From SZUA-217 sp034658975 (GTDB lineage: Bacteria > Actinomycetota > Acidimicrobiia > Spongiisociales > ZC4RG35), in contig JAYEGJ010000068.1 of assembly GCA_034658975.1 (NCBI GenBank), forward strand, positions 1 to 11,401: a stretch of 11,401 bases of DNA. Reading direction: 5' to 3'. Position 1 is the first letter of the stretch; each line of letters begins with the position of its first letter. The notes under the pieces are model-generated. The model worked only from the letters and a program-made list of their open reading frames with translations, made no database searches and was not told the origin of the DNA. This document shows positions 1 through 6,267 of the stretch, one piece after another. A program made the translations under genes and the position numbers.

Positions 1-489
1 ACCAGCTTTGCCGGGGTCGACGTGGTTCCCGATCTTGGAGACCAGGCCGATATTGAGATCAACGAGGAAGAGCTTCGGATCGACACCTATCGGTCTCAGG
101 GTGCCGGTGGGCAGCACGTAAACACCACCGACAGCGCCGTCCGGATCACGCACATCCCGTCAGGCGTTGTCGTCCAGTGTCAGAACGAGAGATCTCAGCT
201 TCAGAACAAGGCGCGGGCAATGGCAATGCTCAAAGCCCGGCTTGCGGAGAGGGCCCGTCTGGAGCGACAGGCCCACCTCGACGAGATCCGGGGCGAAAAA
301 GGCGAGGCCGCTTGGGGGCGTCAGGTCCGCAGCTACGTGATGCAGCCCTATCAGATGGTCAAAGACCTACGAACCGATCACGAAGTCGGCAACATCCAGG
401 GAGTGCTCGACGGCGACCTCGACGGCTTCGTCGAGGCCTACTTGAGGTGGCGACGGGCCGGACACGAGGCGGCCGGTAATTCCGGCTAA
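1..489 (+). CDS. prfB: Peptide chain release factor 2 (RF2), C-terminal part; 5' end outside the window
   Basis: Releases the finished polypeptide at UGA and UAA codons. The reading frame is open from base 1, so only the C-terminal ~162 residues are present. The GGQ motif that enters the peptidyl-transferase centre is at 106-114, in the context GAGGQHVN. It is followed by [22 protein letters not shown], written here in part as the family signature at about 132-200. The residues before GGQ ([15 protein letters not shown]) and the ending ([11 protein letters not shown]...[14 protein letters not shown]) fit RF2 better than RF1. The stop-codon-reading SPF tripeptide and the frameshift site found in many prfB genes would lie upstream and cannot be checked. 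A prfB gene just before ftsEX is the usual actinobacterial order. The gene ends in TAA at 487-489. Confidence 0.95.
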   Translation, partial: TSFAGVDVVPDLGDQADIEINEEELRIDTYRSQGAGGQHVNTTDSAVRITHIPSGVVVQCQNERSQLQNKARAMAMLKARLAERARLERQAHLDEIRGEKGEAAWGRQVRSYVMQPYQMVKDLRTDHEVGNIQGVLDGDLDGFVEAYLRWRRAGHEAAGNSG

Positions 490-504
490 CTCTGGTCCCA
501 CGGT

Positions 505-510
505 TACCGT
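505..510 (+). promoter_or_regulatory. Putative -10 box TACCGT for the ftsEX-smpB unit
   Basis: The hexamer TACCGT sits in the 75-bp gap between prfB and ftsE and matches the actinobacterial sigma-A consensus TANNNT. The same TTACCGT string precedes the starts at 4152 and 7676. I see no good -35 box. A transcript starting about 7 nt downstream would carry a leader of roughly 47 nt before the ftsE ATG, so unlike the other two copies this one would not be leaderless. ftsE could also be read through from prfB. Confidence 0.45.
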
Positions 511-564
511 TCCTGTCGATTCCGCAGCCAAACCGTCTACTGCTGCGAGACTCTTCCCGATCGC

Positions 565-1263
565 ATGATCCGACTCGAAAACGTCACCAAGGTCTATGAA
601 GGCGGCACTATTGCCGCCAACGACGTCACCCTCGACATCCAGAAGGGGGAGTTCATCTTTCTCGTGGGCGAATCCGGTTCGGGCAAGTCCACTCTGATCC
701 GCCTGATGCTTCGCGATGAGCCGGTCACCCGGGGGAAGATATGGGTCGCAGGCAAGGACATCACCACGCTGCCCAAGTGGAAGATTCCGTATCTGCGTCG
801 GTCGGTCGGCACGGTTTTCCAGGATTACAAGCTCTTGCCGAACAAGACTGTCTTCGAGAACGTCGCCTTTGCCTTAGAGGTTCTCGGCCGCCCCCCGTCC
901 GTGATCGAGCCCCAGGTCGAACAGGTTCTCGAGCTGGTCGGTCTGTCCGACAAGGCCGAGCGCTATCCGAGACAGCTTTCTGGCGGCGAGCAGCAGCGTG
1001 TGTCTGTTGCCCGATCTTTCGTGAACCGTCCGCCGATCATGCTCTGTGATGAGCCGACCGGAAACCTCGATCCGAAGACGTCGGTCGGGATCATGAGACT
1101 GCTCGACCGGATCAACAGGACCGGAACCACCATCGTGATGGCCACCCACGACCACGCCATTGTCGACGCCATGAAGCGCAGGGTTGTCGCCCTCGATCAG
1201 GGCAAGGTCACTCGTGACGAGGCGTCGGGCGGATACGAAGAGGTCAGGGGTGAGGAAGAGTGA
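565..1263 (+). CDS. ftsE: Cell division ATP-binding protein FtsE
   Basis: Cytoplasmic ATPase of the FtsEX complex, an ABC-type machine that uses ATP to activate septal peptidoglycan hydrolases rather than to transport a substrate. All ABC motifs are intact in the 232-residue protein: Walker A GESGSGKS (35-42), Q-loop Gln86, signature LSGGEQQR (138-145), Walker B IMLCDEP (158-164) and switch His195. Length and the start MIRLENVTKVYEGG are typical. The ATG at 565 has no clear Shine-Dalgarno sequence. The last codons overlap the ftsX start (GTGA, 1260-1263), so the partners are translationally coupled. A short charged tail (about 215-232) follows the ATPase core. Confidence 0.96.
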   Translation: MIRLENVTKVYEGGTIAANDVTLDIQKGEFIFLVGESGSGKSTLIRLMLRDEPVTRGKIWVAGKDITTLPKWKIPYLRRSVGTVFQDYKLLPNKTVFENVAFALEVLGRPPSVIEPQVEQVLELVGLSDKAERYPRQLSGGEQQRVSVARSFVNRPPIMLCDEPTGNLDPKTSVGIMRLLDRINRTGTTIVMATHDHAIVDAMKRRVVALDQGKVTRDEASGGYEEVRGEEE

Positions 1264-2183
1264 GCAGGATCATCTTCCTCATGAAGGAGGCTTTTATCAG
1301 CCTCCGGCGCAACCTGCTGATCGTCTTCGGCGCCATCCTTGCCGTTTTCATCTCGCTGTCTCTGGCCTTTGGTGCGCTGGTCATCAACGAGATTCTTCGG
1401 ATCAATACCCTCGCCTGGCAGGACGGTGTCCACGTGATCGCCTTCCTCAACGACGCCGGTGAGAACGGTGTCCCATCGGACGCTCACAATGTTCTGCTCG
1501 CCGATGTTCAATCCTGGGATGAAGTCGATAAGGCCTTCTACGTCGATAAATCGAACGCCTGGATCGAGTATCAGGAGCTGTTCGCCGGCCAGGAAGAACT
1601 GCTCGAGATCGATCCGACGATTCTCCCGGCTTCCATTCGGATTGAATTGATAGACATCGAGCTGCACAGCTCGGTGAGGTTCCGACTGGAACAGAACACT
1701 CAGACCGTCCGCCAGGTGACGACTGCTGCCGATTCGATAGAGCAGCTCCAAAACCTCTCCAGCGTCCTGAATGTCCTGGGTCTGGGTCTTGCCATTGCTC
1801 TCGGACTGTCGGCGGTGGTTCTGATCGCCAACACGATTCGCTTGGCGATCTATGCGCGGAGAGACGAGGTGTCGATCATGAAGCTGGTCGGTGCGTCGAA
1901 CTGGTTCATCCGGGTCCCGTTCCTCCTCGAGGGAATGATCGAGGGCGTCGTTGGTGCTGGGCTTGCGGTGTTCGCAGTGTGGCTCGGCTCGACCAACCTG
2001 GCGCGGGCAGGCGAGGGTTTCGCTCTGTTCCGTCTCGATGTTGGCCAGAGATGGTTCTTCCAGTGGGGTCTTCTGTTCTTGCTGTTCGGCGCGGTCGCCG
2101 GAATCGTCGGTTCGCTGCTCGGTCTCAGCCGATATCTGCGTGACTCCGAGGGCACCGGGCCCGACATCCCAGCAGGCTTTTAG
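1260..2183 (+). CDS. ftsX: Cell division protein FtsX, integral membrane subunit
   Basis: Membrane partner of FtsE that passes the ATPase signal across the membrane to peptidoglycan hydrolases. The 307 residues show the FtsX plan: a short cytoplasmic start, TM1 (about 20-42), a large extracytoplasmic domain (about 45-168), then TM2 (170-194), TM3 (221-242) and TM4 (267-289). The best conserved stretch is the cytoplasmic loop after TM2, NTIRLAIYARRDEVSIMKLV (191-210), continuing GASNWFIRVPFLLEG, which is characteristic of FtsX. The GTG start overlaps the ftsE stop by 4 nt, and GAGGA and AGGGG lie just upstream. The stop codon shares its last base with the GTG of smpB. Confidence 0.95.
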   Translation: MSRIIFLMKEAFISLRRNLLIVFGAILAVFISLSLAFGALVINEILRINTLAWQDGVHVIAFLNDAGENGVPSDAHNVLLADVQSWDEVDKAFYVDKSNAWIEYQELFAGQEELLEIDPTILPASIRIELIDIELHSSVRFRLEQNTQTVRQVTTAADSIEQLQNLSSVLNVLGLGLAIALGLSAVVLIANTIRLAIYARRDEVSIMKLVGASNWFIRVPFLLEGMIEGVVGAGLAVFAVWLGSTNLARAGEGFALFRLDVGQRWFFQWGLLFLLFGAVAGIVGSLLGLSRYLRDSEGTGPDIPAGF

Positions 2184-2662
2184 TGCCGGCCCCGGAGGAT
2201 GCGGGGCGGGTCAAGGTGGTCGCCACCAACAGACGCGCCCGGCGCAACTACTCAATCGTCGACACCTATGAAGCCGGGCTCGTCTTGCTTGGCTCCGAGG
2301 TGAAGTCCCTCCGTGAAGGCAAGATGGAGTTGAAGGACTCCTACGCCCACGTGCAGCGCGGCGAGGTATTCCTGGTGGGTGCTCACATATCGCCATACGG
2401 ATTCGCCCGTGAAGGTGGCCACGACCCCGAGAGAGAGCGAAAGCTGCTTCTTCATCGTCGTGAGATCGACCGTATTGCCGGAGCGTTGGCCGAGAAGGGT
2501 TTGACCCTCGTGCCGCTCAAGGTCTACTTCAAAGACGGCAAGGCCAAGGTCGAACTCGGGTTGGCCAAGGGCAAGACGACGTTCGACAAACGTCACACCC
2601 TTCGCGAGAAGGAACATGATCGCGAGATGGAGCGGGCCCGACGCCACCGTTCGCGTTCCTAA
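2183..2662 (+). CDS. smpB: SsrA-binding protein SmpB
   Basis: Binds the tRNA-like domain of tmRNA and delivers it to stalled ribosomes for trans-translation; its C-terminal tail occupies the empty mRNA channel. The 159-residue protein has the family core: VVATNRRARRNYSIVDTYEAG (about 12-32), LGSEVKSLREGK (37-47), DSYAHVQRGEVFLVGAHISPY (52-72) and the basic end GKTTFDKRHTLREKEHDRE (130-148). Phe134 stands where many homologues have Tyr in the GKxxYDKR motif. The GTG at 2183 overlaps the ftsX stop by one base, which favours coupling; an in-frame GTG at 2216 would also give a normal SmpB N-terminus. Its RNA partner ssrA is encoded 84 bp downstream. Confidence 0.96.
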   Translation: MPAPEDAGRVKVVATNRRARRNYSIVDTYEAGLVLLGSEVKSLREGKMELKDSYAHVQRGEVFLVGAHISPYGFAREGGHDPERERKLLLHRREIDRIAGALAEKGLTLVPLKVYFKDGKAKVELGLAKGKTTFDKRHTLREKEHDREMERARRHRSRS

Positions 2663-2724
2663 TGTTGTGGGTGCGGTATACCGAACTTGCGCCGCGCGGA
2701 AAGGCGAAACCACGGGTTTGCCGG

Positions 2725-2730
2725 TACCAT
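2725..2730 (+). promoter_or_regulatory. Putative -10 box TACCAT for ssrA
   Basis: TACCAT fits the TANNNT -10 pattern used elsewhere in this window. It would start transcription near 2737, about 10 nt upstream of the mature 5' end of tmRNA, leaving a short leader for RNase P to remove. No convincing -35 box lies at the usual distance. Read-through from smpB is also possible. Confidence 0.4.
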
Positions 2731-2746
2731 GTTGACCACAACCCAT

Positions 2747-3098
2747 GGGGGTGAAACGGTTTCGACGTTGAGTGTTGATGCGTTGGAAGCGAGCCGGGGT
2801 CTCCGGGACCTCGTTAACAAACCGGAAACACCAATAGGTGCCGAAGATAACTTCGCACTGGCTGCCTAATTAGGTAGCCCGTCCTCCTGGCTGGTTCCCG
2901 TCTGGTCAGGTCAGGGCGTCGCAATGCGGGATGCTCCGTTCTGGATTCCGGGACAGGACGGCTAAGACCAACTCCGGATAGGCGCAGGGTAACTCGTCGT
3001 CAGAGCCCCTGATGTCCGAAGCTCGCTGATGACTGCGCTCGGAGATGCCAGCGCTGACGGCTTAGCGGACCGGGGTTCGACTCCCCGCACCTCCACCA
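2747..3098 (+). ncRNA. ssrA: Transfer-messenger RNA (tmRNA, 10Sa RNA), one-piece form
   Basis: Rescues stalled ribosomes by acting first as alanyl-tRNA and then as a short mRNA. The 5' end GGGGGTG (2747-2753) pairs with CACCTCC (3088-3094) as a 7-bp acceptor stem whose third pair is G-U, the alanyl-tRNA-synthetase identity mark. A discriminator A (3095) and an encoded CCA (3096-3098) follow. The 5' conserved run GAAACGGTTTCGACG starts at 2753. The T arm is CGGGG-TTCGACT-CCCCG (3071-3087). GCGTTGG (2780-2786) can pair with CCAGCGC (3048-3054) as helix 2. The resume codon is probably GCC at 2840, giving AEDNFALAA and TAA at 2867-2869. The preceding AATAGGT resembles AATAGTC before the E. coli resume codon. 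A 7-bp hairpin, 2860-2866 with 2873-2879, puts the stop codon in its loop. At 352 nt the length is normal. It lies directly after smpB. Confidence 0.97.
2840..2869 (+). other. tmRNA proteolysis-tag reading frame, AEDNFALAA plus stop
   Basis: Nine codons (GCC GAA GAT AAC TTC GCA CTG GCT GCC) and TAA encode the degradation tag added to stalled proteins after the non-templated alanine carried by the tmRNA. The terminal ALAA is the conserved recognition end for ClpXP-type proteases. The resume codon was chosen from the upstream AATAGGT context and from Ala codons being the usual restart. The same frame stays open upstream, so sequence alone does not prove the exact first codon. Confidence 0.8.
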
Positions 3099-3101
3099 CT
3101 T

Positions 3102-4022
3102 ATGAATTACGCCCCTCCCCCCACCGAGGAACAGCTTCAACGCGTCCGTGATGCGATCGGAGTGAGTTCACTCGCGCTCTCTCGTCGGATCGAAGTCGGA
3201 CTGGGGTGCACGATGGACGTTCTTGCCGGAGGCGGCACGCGCTTCATTCTGCGTCGATACGGCCCCTGGTATGCCGACCGTGGGGAAGATGCGGCCGCGC
3301 GAGAGACGAGGGCTCTAGAGGTTCTCCAGCGGTCGGGTGTGCCGACACCTGCTCCAATTTGGCTTGACACCGAAGGTGTCTTCCAAGAGCAGACGATCGT
3401 CACCTCATTTGTCGATGGTTCGCCGGACCTGTCCCCGGCGAACCCCTTCGATTGGGCCGACCAGCTCGCCGAGGCGTTGGGTCGAGTTCATGCCGTGCGG
3501 CTCGACGCGGAGGATCTCGCGTTTTTCCCGCCGGGTGCCGGCGAAGAGGAGAAAAAGATCCAGGAGAGCCCCGAGATGGTGCTCGAGCACCCCCTCGGAG
3601 AGGACCTGCTGCGACGTCGGGTCGAGCTGGGCAACCTGCGGGTGCAACAGTCGGCGGTATTCAGTCACACCGACTTCTGGCCAGGTAACACACTGTGGAA
3701 AGACGGATCCCTGCTGGCAGTCGTCGACTGGGAGGCTCCGGCTACGGGTGACCGGGAGATGGATGTTGCGTACTGCTCGCTGGACATCCGATATCTCGGC
3801 ATGGACAAGGTGGCCGATCGTTTCATAGCCGCCTACCGCGACACCACAGGTGAGGCGCTGCCCAATCTGGCCCACTGGGAGGCGGTGGGTCTCTGTCGGC
3901 CGATGCCTGACATAGCGATCTGGGTGCCCGCCTGGGTGGCGATGGGTAGGAAGATCTCCGAGGCCGGAGCTCGAGAGCGCTTTACGAGCGTCCTCGAGGA
4001 GTTCCTGGGTAGAACCGGCTGA
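3102..4022 (+). CDS. Aminoglycoside phosphotransferase (APH)/choline kinase-like family protein
   Basis: A small-molecule kinase-fold protein of 306 residues; the substrate cannot be named from sequence. The catalytic loop HTDFWPGN (189-196) provides the HxDxxxxN signature, with catalytic Asp191 and Mg-binding Asn196. DWE (209-211) is the equivalent of the kinase DFG aspartate. The N lobe shows a glycine-containing turn (VGLGCTMDVLAGGGTRF, 32-48) followed by ILRRY, where Arg stands in the usual Lys/Arg position. The hinge-like EQTIVTSFVDG is at 96-106. The family includes antibiotic, choline, fructosamine and homoserine kinases and many uncharacterised members, so nothing here shows drug resistance. 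The ATG lies 3 nt after the tmRNA CCA with no Shine-Dalgarno sequence; an in-frame GTG at 3162 is an alternative start. Expression probably depends on the ssrA transcript. Confidence 0.88.
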   Translation: MNYAPPPTEEQLQRVRDAIGVSSLALSRRIEVGLGCTMDVLAGGGTRFILRRYGPWYADRGEDAAARETRALEVLQRSGVPTPAPIWLDTEGVFQEQTIVTSFVDGSPDLSPANPFDWADQLAEALGRVHAVRLDAEDLAFFPPGAGEEEKKIQESPEMVLEHPLGEDLLRRRVELGNLRVQQSAVFSHTDFWPGNTLWKDGSLLAVVDWEAPATGDREMDVAYCSLDIRYLGMDKVADRFIAAYRDTTGEALPNLAHWEAVGLCRPMPDIAIWVPAWVAMGRKISEAGARERFTSVLEEFLGRTG

Positions 4023-4073
4023 GCTGCCAGAGCAACCCCCGCCGACCGACTCAAACGCGACCTGAGGCACTAC

Positions 4074-4110
4074 GGCCCACATATGGGCCAAACCGCCTCG
4101 AGAGTCGAGG
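4074..4110 (+). terminator. Two tandem hairpins after the kinase gene, possible terminator
   Basis: The first inverted repeat is GGCCCA-CATA-TGGGCC (4074-4089). Six bases later comes a second, CCTCGA-GAG-TCGAGG (4096-4110). Neither has a downstream T tract, so these are not classical intrinsic terminators; actinobacterial terminators often lack the T run. They sit in the 129-bp gap between the kinase gene and the next promoter, the expected place for an end of the ssrA-kinase transcript. Confidence 0.4.
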
Positions 4111-4138
4111 TAGTCGCGCTCGAACGGCCATCGCCCAT

Positions 4139-4144
4139 TACCGT
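4139..4144 (+). promoter_or_regulatory. Putative -10 box TACCGT, leaderless promoter of the lyase/dehydrogenase operon
   Basis: TACCGT matches TANNNT and ends exactly 7 nt before the GTG start at 4152, so transcription would begin at or one base before the start codon. No Shine-Dalgarno sequence precedes the GTG (CCTCTAG). The identical hexamer and spacing recur before rph. Confidence 0.6.
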
Positions 4145-4151
4145 CCTCTAG

Positions 4152-5057
4152 GTGAGTTTTCCCGAGCGCGTCACCGTCACAGAGTCCGCTACGCGTGATG
4201 GCCTTCAGTCACTTGGGGCCTTCGTGTCCACCGACGCCAAGGTAGGCCTGATCGACGATCTCGCCGCTGCGGGAATCACCGAGTTTGACGCCGTTTCCTT
4301 TGTGAACCCGAAGGCCGTTCCCCAAATGGCCGACGGCGCGGAGGTAGTTGCCGGTGTGACGGCCAAGGACGTGAATCTCTTCGGCCTGGTCCCCAACATG
4401 GCCGGCCTCGAAAGCGCCGTCGCAGCGGGAGTGACCAACATCGGCCTGCTGACGGCTGCCTCCGATACCTTCAATCAGCGCAACATCAACGCAACAGTCG
4501 ATGAGTCGATGCATCGGATCAGGCGCATCCTTTTCGACGGCCCCCCGGATCTTCGCTATCGGGCCTATGTCTCCACGGCTACCCACTGCCCCTACGAGGG
4601 TGAGCAGGACCCGGACTGGGTTGCGTACCTCGTGGAGACTCTCGTCGAGTGGGGGGTGGAGACCGTCTACCTCGGTGAGACCCTTGGCAAGGCGACGCCG
4701 TACGAGGTGGAGCGACTTCTCGACGAAGTGCTCGACCGTGTCCCGGTCGACCGGGTGGGCGTTCACTTTCACGACACCTACGGGCAGGCCATCGCCAACA
4801 CAGTCAGCGCCTTGGAGCGTGGTGTCGCCAAGATGGACTCATCGGCCGGTGGGCTCGGGGGATGCCCATACGCGCCGGGTGCGGCAGGCAATGTGGCCAC
4901 TGAGGACCTTCTCTACCTGCTGACGGGAATGGGAATCGACCACGGAATCGACGTGACGCAGGTCGCTCGCGTGTCCCACGGTTTCTGTCAGCGTCACGGT
5001 CTGAATTACAACAGTCGGGCAGGGAAAGCTCTACTGGCGGCGGAGGAAGAGGAATGA
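4152..5057 (+). CDS. Hydroxymethylglutaryl-CoA lyase family protein
   Basis: The family cleaves HMG-CoA to acetoacetate and acetyl-CoA, the last step of leucine breakdown, using a divalent metal in a TIM barrel. Visible in the 301 residues: TRDGLQ (14-19, catalytic Arg15 and metal-binding Asp16), SFVNPKAVPQMAD (49-61), NINATVDES (111-119), VHFHDTYGQA (204-213, metal ligands His205 and His207), and the signature GGLGGCPYAPGAAGNVATED (233-252) with catalytic Cys238 and Asn247. Two active-site acids differ from the typical lyase. FDAVSFV has Asp46 where HMG-CoA lyases have Glu (IEATSFV), and GETLG has Glu176 where they have Asp (GDTIG). This may mark a related 3-hydroxyacyl-CoA lyase rather than strict HMG-CoA specificity. 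The GTG start is probably leaderless. The stop overlaps the next gene (ATGA), so the pair is an operon. Confidence 0.9.
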   Translation: MSFPERVTVTESATRDGLQSLGAFVSTDAKVGLIDDLAAAGITEFDAVSFVNPKAVPQMADGAEVVAGVTAKDVNLFGLVPNMAGLESAVAAGVTNIGLLTAASDTFNQRNINATVDESMHRIRRILFDGPPDLRYRAYVSTATHCPYEGEQDPDWVAYLVETLVEWGVETVYLGETLGKATPYEVERLLDEVLDRVPVDRVGVHFHDTYGQAIANTVSALERGVAKMDSSAGGLGGCPYAPGAAGNVATEDLLYLLTGMGIDHGIDVTQVARVSHGFCQRHGLNYNSRAGKALLAAEEEE

Positions 5058-6196
5058 AGTCGATCTATGTGAACGAGGATCTGGAGGCAATTCGATCCGC
5101 CGTCCGCGAGTTCGTCGAGAAGGAGATCGTTCCGAACGTCGAGACGTGGGAGGCAGATCGAGGCGTGCCACGCGAGTTGCTGGATCGGGTCGGCGAGCTT
5201 GGGTTCTATGGGCTGCGTATCCCCGAGGAGTACGGCGGGCTCGGACTAGGTCACGTCGCCTCGCTGGTGTTCGCTGAAGAACTCGGTCGGATCACGGCCG
5301 GGGGAGTGGCCATAACGATGCTCGTCCATACCGACCTCGCCACTCCTTACGTCACCAACTTCGGCACCGACGAGCAGAAGGCCAGGTGGCTGCCGAAGTT
5401 CGCCACCGGCGAGTTGATCACCGCCATCGGCGTGACCGAGCCGGACGCGGGCTCCGATGTGGCAGCCCTGCGGACGTCGGCCAGTCGCGACGGAGAGGGG
5501 TGGCGTATCAACGGAACGAAGATGTTCATCACCAATGGGTCCATCGCCGACATCGTCTTTGTCGCTGCGCGTACCAATCCCGATGTCAAGGGTTCACGAG
5601 GTGTCTCGATCTTCGCCATCGAAAAGGACGCGGATGGGTTCACCGCCAACGTCCTCGAGGAGAAGATGGGTTGGCACAGCTCTGACACGACCGAACTAGT
5701 CATGGAGGACGTTTGGGTTCGGGCGGAAAACCTTGTTGGCGAAGAGGGCCGCGGCTTCTACTACATCATGGAGAACTTCCAGAACGAACGTCTGGCCATC
5801 ATGGGCGCCGCTCTCGGTGAGTCGCAGAAGGCGCTCGAACTCACCCTCGACTACGTGAAGAATCGGCAGGCGTTTGGCGCCCCACTCTGGGAGAAGCAGA
5901 CCATTCGCCAGCGTTTGGCGATGCTCCAAGCCGAAGTAGATGCCGGTCGGGAACTTGCCTACAAGTGCGCGTGGATGACCGACCAGGGGATCGATTCGGT
6001 TCGTGAAGTCTCCGAACTCAAGGCGTTGGTCGGTGAGTTGTCGAACAGGGTCCTCTACACGTGTGTCCAGTTCCACGGCGGCATGGGATACGTCGGAGCG
6101 ACTCCGATCGAGCGGATGTATCGCGATGTTCGCATCAACTCGATCGGCGGGGGCGCCACCGAGGTCATGCTCGAGGAAGTCGCCAAGCGCCTTTAG
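5054..6196 (+). CDS. Acyl-CoA dehydrogenase (long-chain/isovaleryl-type catalytic Glu)
   Basis: FAD enzyme that introduces the alpha,beta double bond into an acyl-CoA and passes electrons to ETF. The 380 residues match the family in length and motifs: IGVTEPDAGSD (125-135), the central beta domain with GTKMFITNGSIADI (154-167), the FAD-contacting RQAFG (271-275) and QFHGGMGY (339-346). Where short- and medium-chain enzymes carry the catalytic Glu in a YEGT motif, this protein has SIGGGATEV (363-371), as in long-chain and isovaleryl enzymes. In those, the base is the Glu of an ERL motif, present here as Glu245 in NERLAI (244-249). GGAGG (5042-5046) is a good ribosome site 7 nt before the ATG. 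The gene overlaps the upstream lyase by 4 nt, which points to a shared acyl-CoA or branched-chain catabolic role; the substrate is unknown. Confidence 0.93.
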   Translation: MKSIYVNEDLEAIRSAVREFVEKEIVPNVETWEADRGVPRELLDRVGELGFYGLRIPEEYGGLGLGHVASLVFAEELGRITAGGVAITMLVHTDLATPYVTNFGTDEQKARWLPKFATGELITAIGVTEPDAGSDVAALRTSASRDGEGWRINGTKMFITNGSIADIVFVAARTNPDVKGSRGVSIFAIEKDADGFTANVLEEKMGWHSSDTTELVMEDVWVRAENLVGEEGRGFYYIMENFQNERLAIMGAALGESQKALELTLDYVKNRQAFGAPLWEKQTIRQRLAMLQAEVDAGRELAYKCAWMTDQGIDSVREVSELKALVGELSNRVLYTCVQFHGGMGYVGATPIERMYRDVRINSIGGGATEVMLEEVAKRL

Positions 6197-6253
6197 GAGC
6201 CTCCAGAATCGCGGGGGCCCGGACCGATGGAGGGCGATTCACGTCGCCGACGT

Positions 6254-6259
6254 TATGGT
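6254..6259 (+). promoter_or_regulatory. Putative -10 box TATGGT, leaderless promoter of pdxH
   Basis: TATGGT fits TANNNT and ends 8 nt before the GTG at 6268, in the 71-bp gap after the acyl-CoA dehydrogenase gene. No Shine-Dalgarno sequence is present before the GTG (CGCGCCCC). The placement mirrors the boxes at 4139 and 7663 and helps fix the pdxH start. Confidence 0.5.
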
Positions 6260-6267
6260 CGCGCCCC

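Noticed and set aside
1197..1751. A 184-codon minus-strand reading frame opposite ftsE/ftsX
   Set aside because: It is a shadow of ftsX, whose transmembrane and conserved loop segments are clear.
2252..2746. A 164-codon minus-strand reading frame opposite smpB
   Set aside because: It is antisense to smpB, which has clear family motifs; the antisense product shows no recognisable domain.
2687..2869. A 60-codon plus-strand reading frame ending in ALAA
   Set aside because: Its end is the tmRNA tag frame and the rest is the tmRNA promoter and 5' structural region; it is not a separate protein.
3102..4022. Calling the APH-family gene an aminoglycoside resistance gene
   Set aside because: The family is broad and this core-genome context has no mobile element or resistance neighbour; only the kinase fold is supported.
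3405..4091. A 228-codon minus-strand reading frame opposite the kinase gene
   Set aside because: Long antisense frames are common in high-GC genes. The plus-strand kinase has a full catalytic motif and this one has none.
6061..6267. Long N-terminal extension of pdxH
   Set aside because: It overlaps the acyl-CoA dehydrogenase in another frame, lacks family similarity, and would make the protein about 70 residues too long. The GTG at 6268 fits length and promoter position.
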